64,000 nucleotides of DNA from positions 87,080 to 151,079 of the forward strand of contig NZ_MEFG01000013.1 in NCBI RefSeq assembly GCF_001724715.1. The letters are read 5' to 3'. Source of the stretch: Sphingomonas sp. SCN 67-18. Its GTDB lineage: Bacteria; Pseudomonadota; Alphaproteobacteria; Sphingomonadales; Sphingomonadaceae. The notes beneath the pieces were generated by a model. It was not told where the DNA came from, ran no database searches, and saw nothing but the letters and a program-made list of their open reading frames with translations. This document shows, piece by piece, positions 62,813 to 64,000 of the stretch. The stretch's first letter is position 1. Every line of letters starts with the position of its first letter. Position numbers and translations under genes: made by a program.

Positions 62813-64000
62813 GTGCCTGCTGATATGTCCAACTGGGATGCGATCGACGCTGACAAATATCGCGACGAAGGGGAAAGCGTGCGCGCGCTGCTCGCCGCGC
62901 AACCGCTGACCGCGGAAGACCGCGCCGAAATCGCCGTGGAAGCGACCGCGCTGGTCGAGGCCGCCCGCGCCTCCGCCAACAAGCATGGCGTGGTCGAAAG
63001 CTTCCTGCAGGAATTCTCGCTCGGCACCCGCGAGGGGCTGGCGCTGATGTGCCTGGCCGAAGCGCTGATCCGCACGCCGGACGCGGACACGCGCGACCGG
63101 CTGATCGCGGAGAAGATCGGATCGGCCGATTGGGCCAGCCACCTCGGCAAATCCGACAGCCTGTTCGTCAACGCCTCCACCTGGGGGCTGATGCTGACCG
63201 GCAAGCTGGTCGATGTCGACGACGAGGCGAAGCGCGATCTGCGCGGCTGGCTGAAGCGGCTGACCGCCCGCGTGGGTGAGCCGGTGATCCGGCAGGCGGT
63301 GGGCGCGGCGGTGCGGATGATGGGCGAGCAGTTCGTGCTGGGCCGCACCATCGGCGACGCGCTGGCCCGCGCCGGCCGTGAAAAGACGATGTGCTCGTTC
63401 GACATGCTGGGCGAAGGCGCCCGCACCGCCGCCGACGCGGAACGCTATGAACGTCTCTATGCGGAGGCGATCGAGGCGGTCGGCAAGGCCAATCAGGCCG
63501 ATGTCGCCGGCGGGCCGGAACATAGCCACGGCATATCGGTGAAGCTGTCCGCCCTCTGCCCGCGCTACGAGGCGGTGCAGGAAGTGCGGGTGTGGGAAGA
63601 TCTCTATCCCCGCATCCGGCGGCTGGCGCTGCTCGCCGCGCGCTACGACCTCAATTTCGCGATCGACGCCGAGGAGGCGGACCGGCTGGTCCTGTCGCTG
63701 AAGCTCATCGACCGGCTGGTCCACGAGGCCGATCTGGGCAGCTGGACCGGCATGGGCGTGGTGGTGCAGGCCTATCAGAAGCGCGCCCCGCTGGTCATCG
63801 CTGGGCTGGCGCGGCTGGCGCGGGAAAGCGGCCGGCGGATCATGGTCCGGCTGGTCAAGGGCGCCTATTGGGATAGCGAGATCAAGCGCGCGCAGGTGGC
63901 CGGGCAGCCCGATTACCCCGTGTTCACCACCAAGCCCGCGACCGACCTTTCCTATCTGGTCTGCGCGCAGGCGCTGATCGACGCCTCCCCCGCCCTATAC
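62813..64000 (+). CDS. putA: Bifunctional proline dehydrogenase / P5C dehydrogenase, N-terminal part (3' end outside window)
   Basis: Open to the window edge, 396 codons visible. The N-terminal arm reads MPADMSNWDAIDADKY, then the proline dehydrogenase barrel: ISVKLSALCPRYE, NFAIDAEEADRLVLSL and IMVRLVKGAYWDSEIKRAQ. The P5C dehydrogenase half and any C-terminal domain are beyond the window. GTG start 62813 has GGAGGAG (62799-62805) 7 nt upstream; the ATG at 62825 lies within the same N-terminus. Converts proline to glutamate. Confidence 0.94.
   Translation, partial: MPADMSNWDAIDADKYRDEGESVRALLAAQPLTAEDRAEIAVEATALVEAARASANKHGVVESFLQEFSLGTREGLALMCLAEALIRTPDADTRDRLIAEKIGSADWASHLGKSDSLFVNASTWGLMLTGKLVDVDDEAKRDLRGWLKRLTARVGEPVIRQAVGAAVRMMGEQFVLGRTIGDALARAGREKTMCSFDMLGEGARTAADAERYERLYAEAIEAVGKANQADVAGGPEHSHGISVKLSALCPRYEAVQEVRVWEDLYPRIRRLALLAARYDLNFAIDAEEADRLVLSLKLIDRLVHEADLGSWTGMGVVVQAYQKRAPLVIAGLARLARESGRRIMVRLVKGAYWDSEIKRAQVAGQPDYPVFTTKPATDLSYLVCAQALIDASPALY

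Overview
The window is about 64 kb of dense, high-GC (roughly two-thirds G+C) chromosomal DNA from an alphaproteobacterium, most likely a member of the Sphingomonadales (Sphingomonas/Sphingobium-like). The assignment is an inference. It rests on a PEPxxWA-type C-terminal sorting signal on a secreted metalloprotease, a TorF-type outer-membrane protein, the order ubiA-rsmE-gshA with a plant-type glutamate-cysteine ligase, an ornithine decarboxylase beside a deoxyhypusine-synthase-like gene, a CtrA-like TTAA-N7-TTAA box, and frequent GTG/TTG starts with 4-nt stop/start overlaps. No insertion sequence, prophage, CRISPR array or rRNA operon was seen. Nearly everything is housekeeping or conserved accessory metabolism. 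One gene is broken by a frameshift (a cysQ-like phosphatase) and two are cut by the window edges (ileS at the left, putA at the right).

Layout. 1-3.0 kb: ileS (partial), lspA and a DUF3035-type lipoprotein. 3.1-8.4 kb: TorF-type putative porin, metC-sseA, queF, a secreted Sel1-repeat protein and a hotdog thioesterase. 8.6-12.8 kb: HerA-like DUF853 ATPase, secreted hypothetical and OPT transporter, co-directional and overlapping. 12.9-18.0 kb: an envelope/protein-quality and Fe-S block (degP, hflC, hflK, mrp/apbC, CoA-binding protein). 18.1-24 kb: frameshifted cysQ-like gene, pmbA, ubiA, rsmE, gshA and a GNAT acetyltransferase. 24-26 kb: a two-component system. 26.05-26.6 kb: an unusual intergenic region full of hairpins, then tRNA-Gly(UCC). 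26.8-32.5 kb: metY, acnA with a strong terminator, and a PEPxxWA-CTERM metalloprotease. 32.5-40.2 kb: ygfZ, a dihydroorotase, then glmU, glmS, an aminotransferase and csaA on the minus strand, and gph. 40.2-43.5 kb: two tandem cysteine desulfurases plus a [2Fe-2S] ferredoxin, divergent from an alpha/beta hydrolase. 43.5-47.1 kb: a small membrane protein, threonine dehydratase, and a polyamine pair (ODC and a deoxyhypusine synthase homologue). 47.2-51.3 kb: tandem MAPEG proteins, YoaK/DUF1275, a 23S-type RNA methyltransferase and the NAD(P)HX repair enzyme. 51.3-55.7 kb: ilvD, N-formylglutamate amidohydrolase family protein, enoyl-CoA hydratase, ispE. 55.7-62.1 kb: TPR protein, ETF-ubiquinone oxidoreductase, a degenerate uracil-DNA-glycosylase-like protein, soluble lytic transglycosylase, moaB. 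62.2-64 kb: an Lrp-type regulator divergent from putA.

Functional themes. Sulfur and Fe-S chemistry recurs: metC, sseA, metY, the paired cysteine desulfurases, ferredoxin, Mrp, YgfZ, and Fe-S client enzymes such as aconitase, IlvD, ETF-QO and the RNA methyltransferase. Envelope genes cluster too: lspA, degP/hflKC, glmU/glmS, lytic transglycosylase. The items most worth a second look are the multi-hairpin locus between the response regulator and tRNA-Gly, the ODC/deoxyhypusine-synthase-like polyamine module, the tandem desulfurase-ferredoxin operon, the TPR gene with no canonical start codon, and the abrupt composition change at the left end of ileS.
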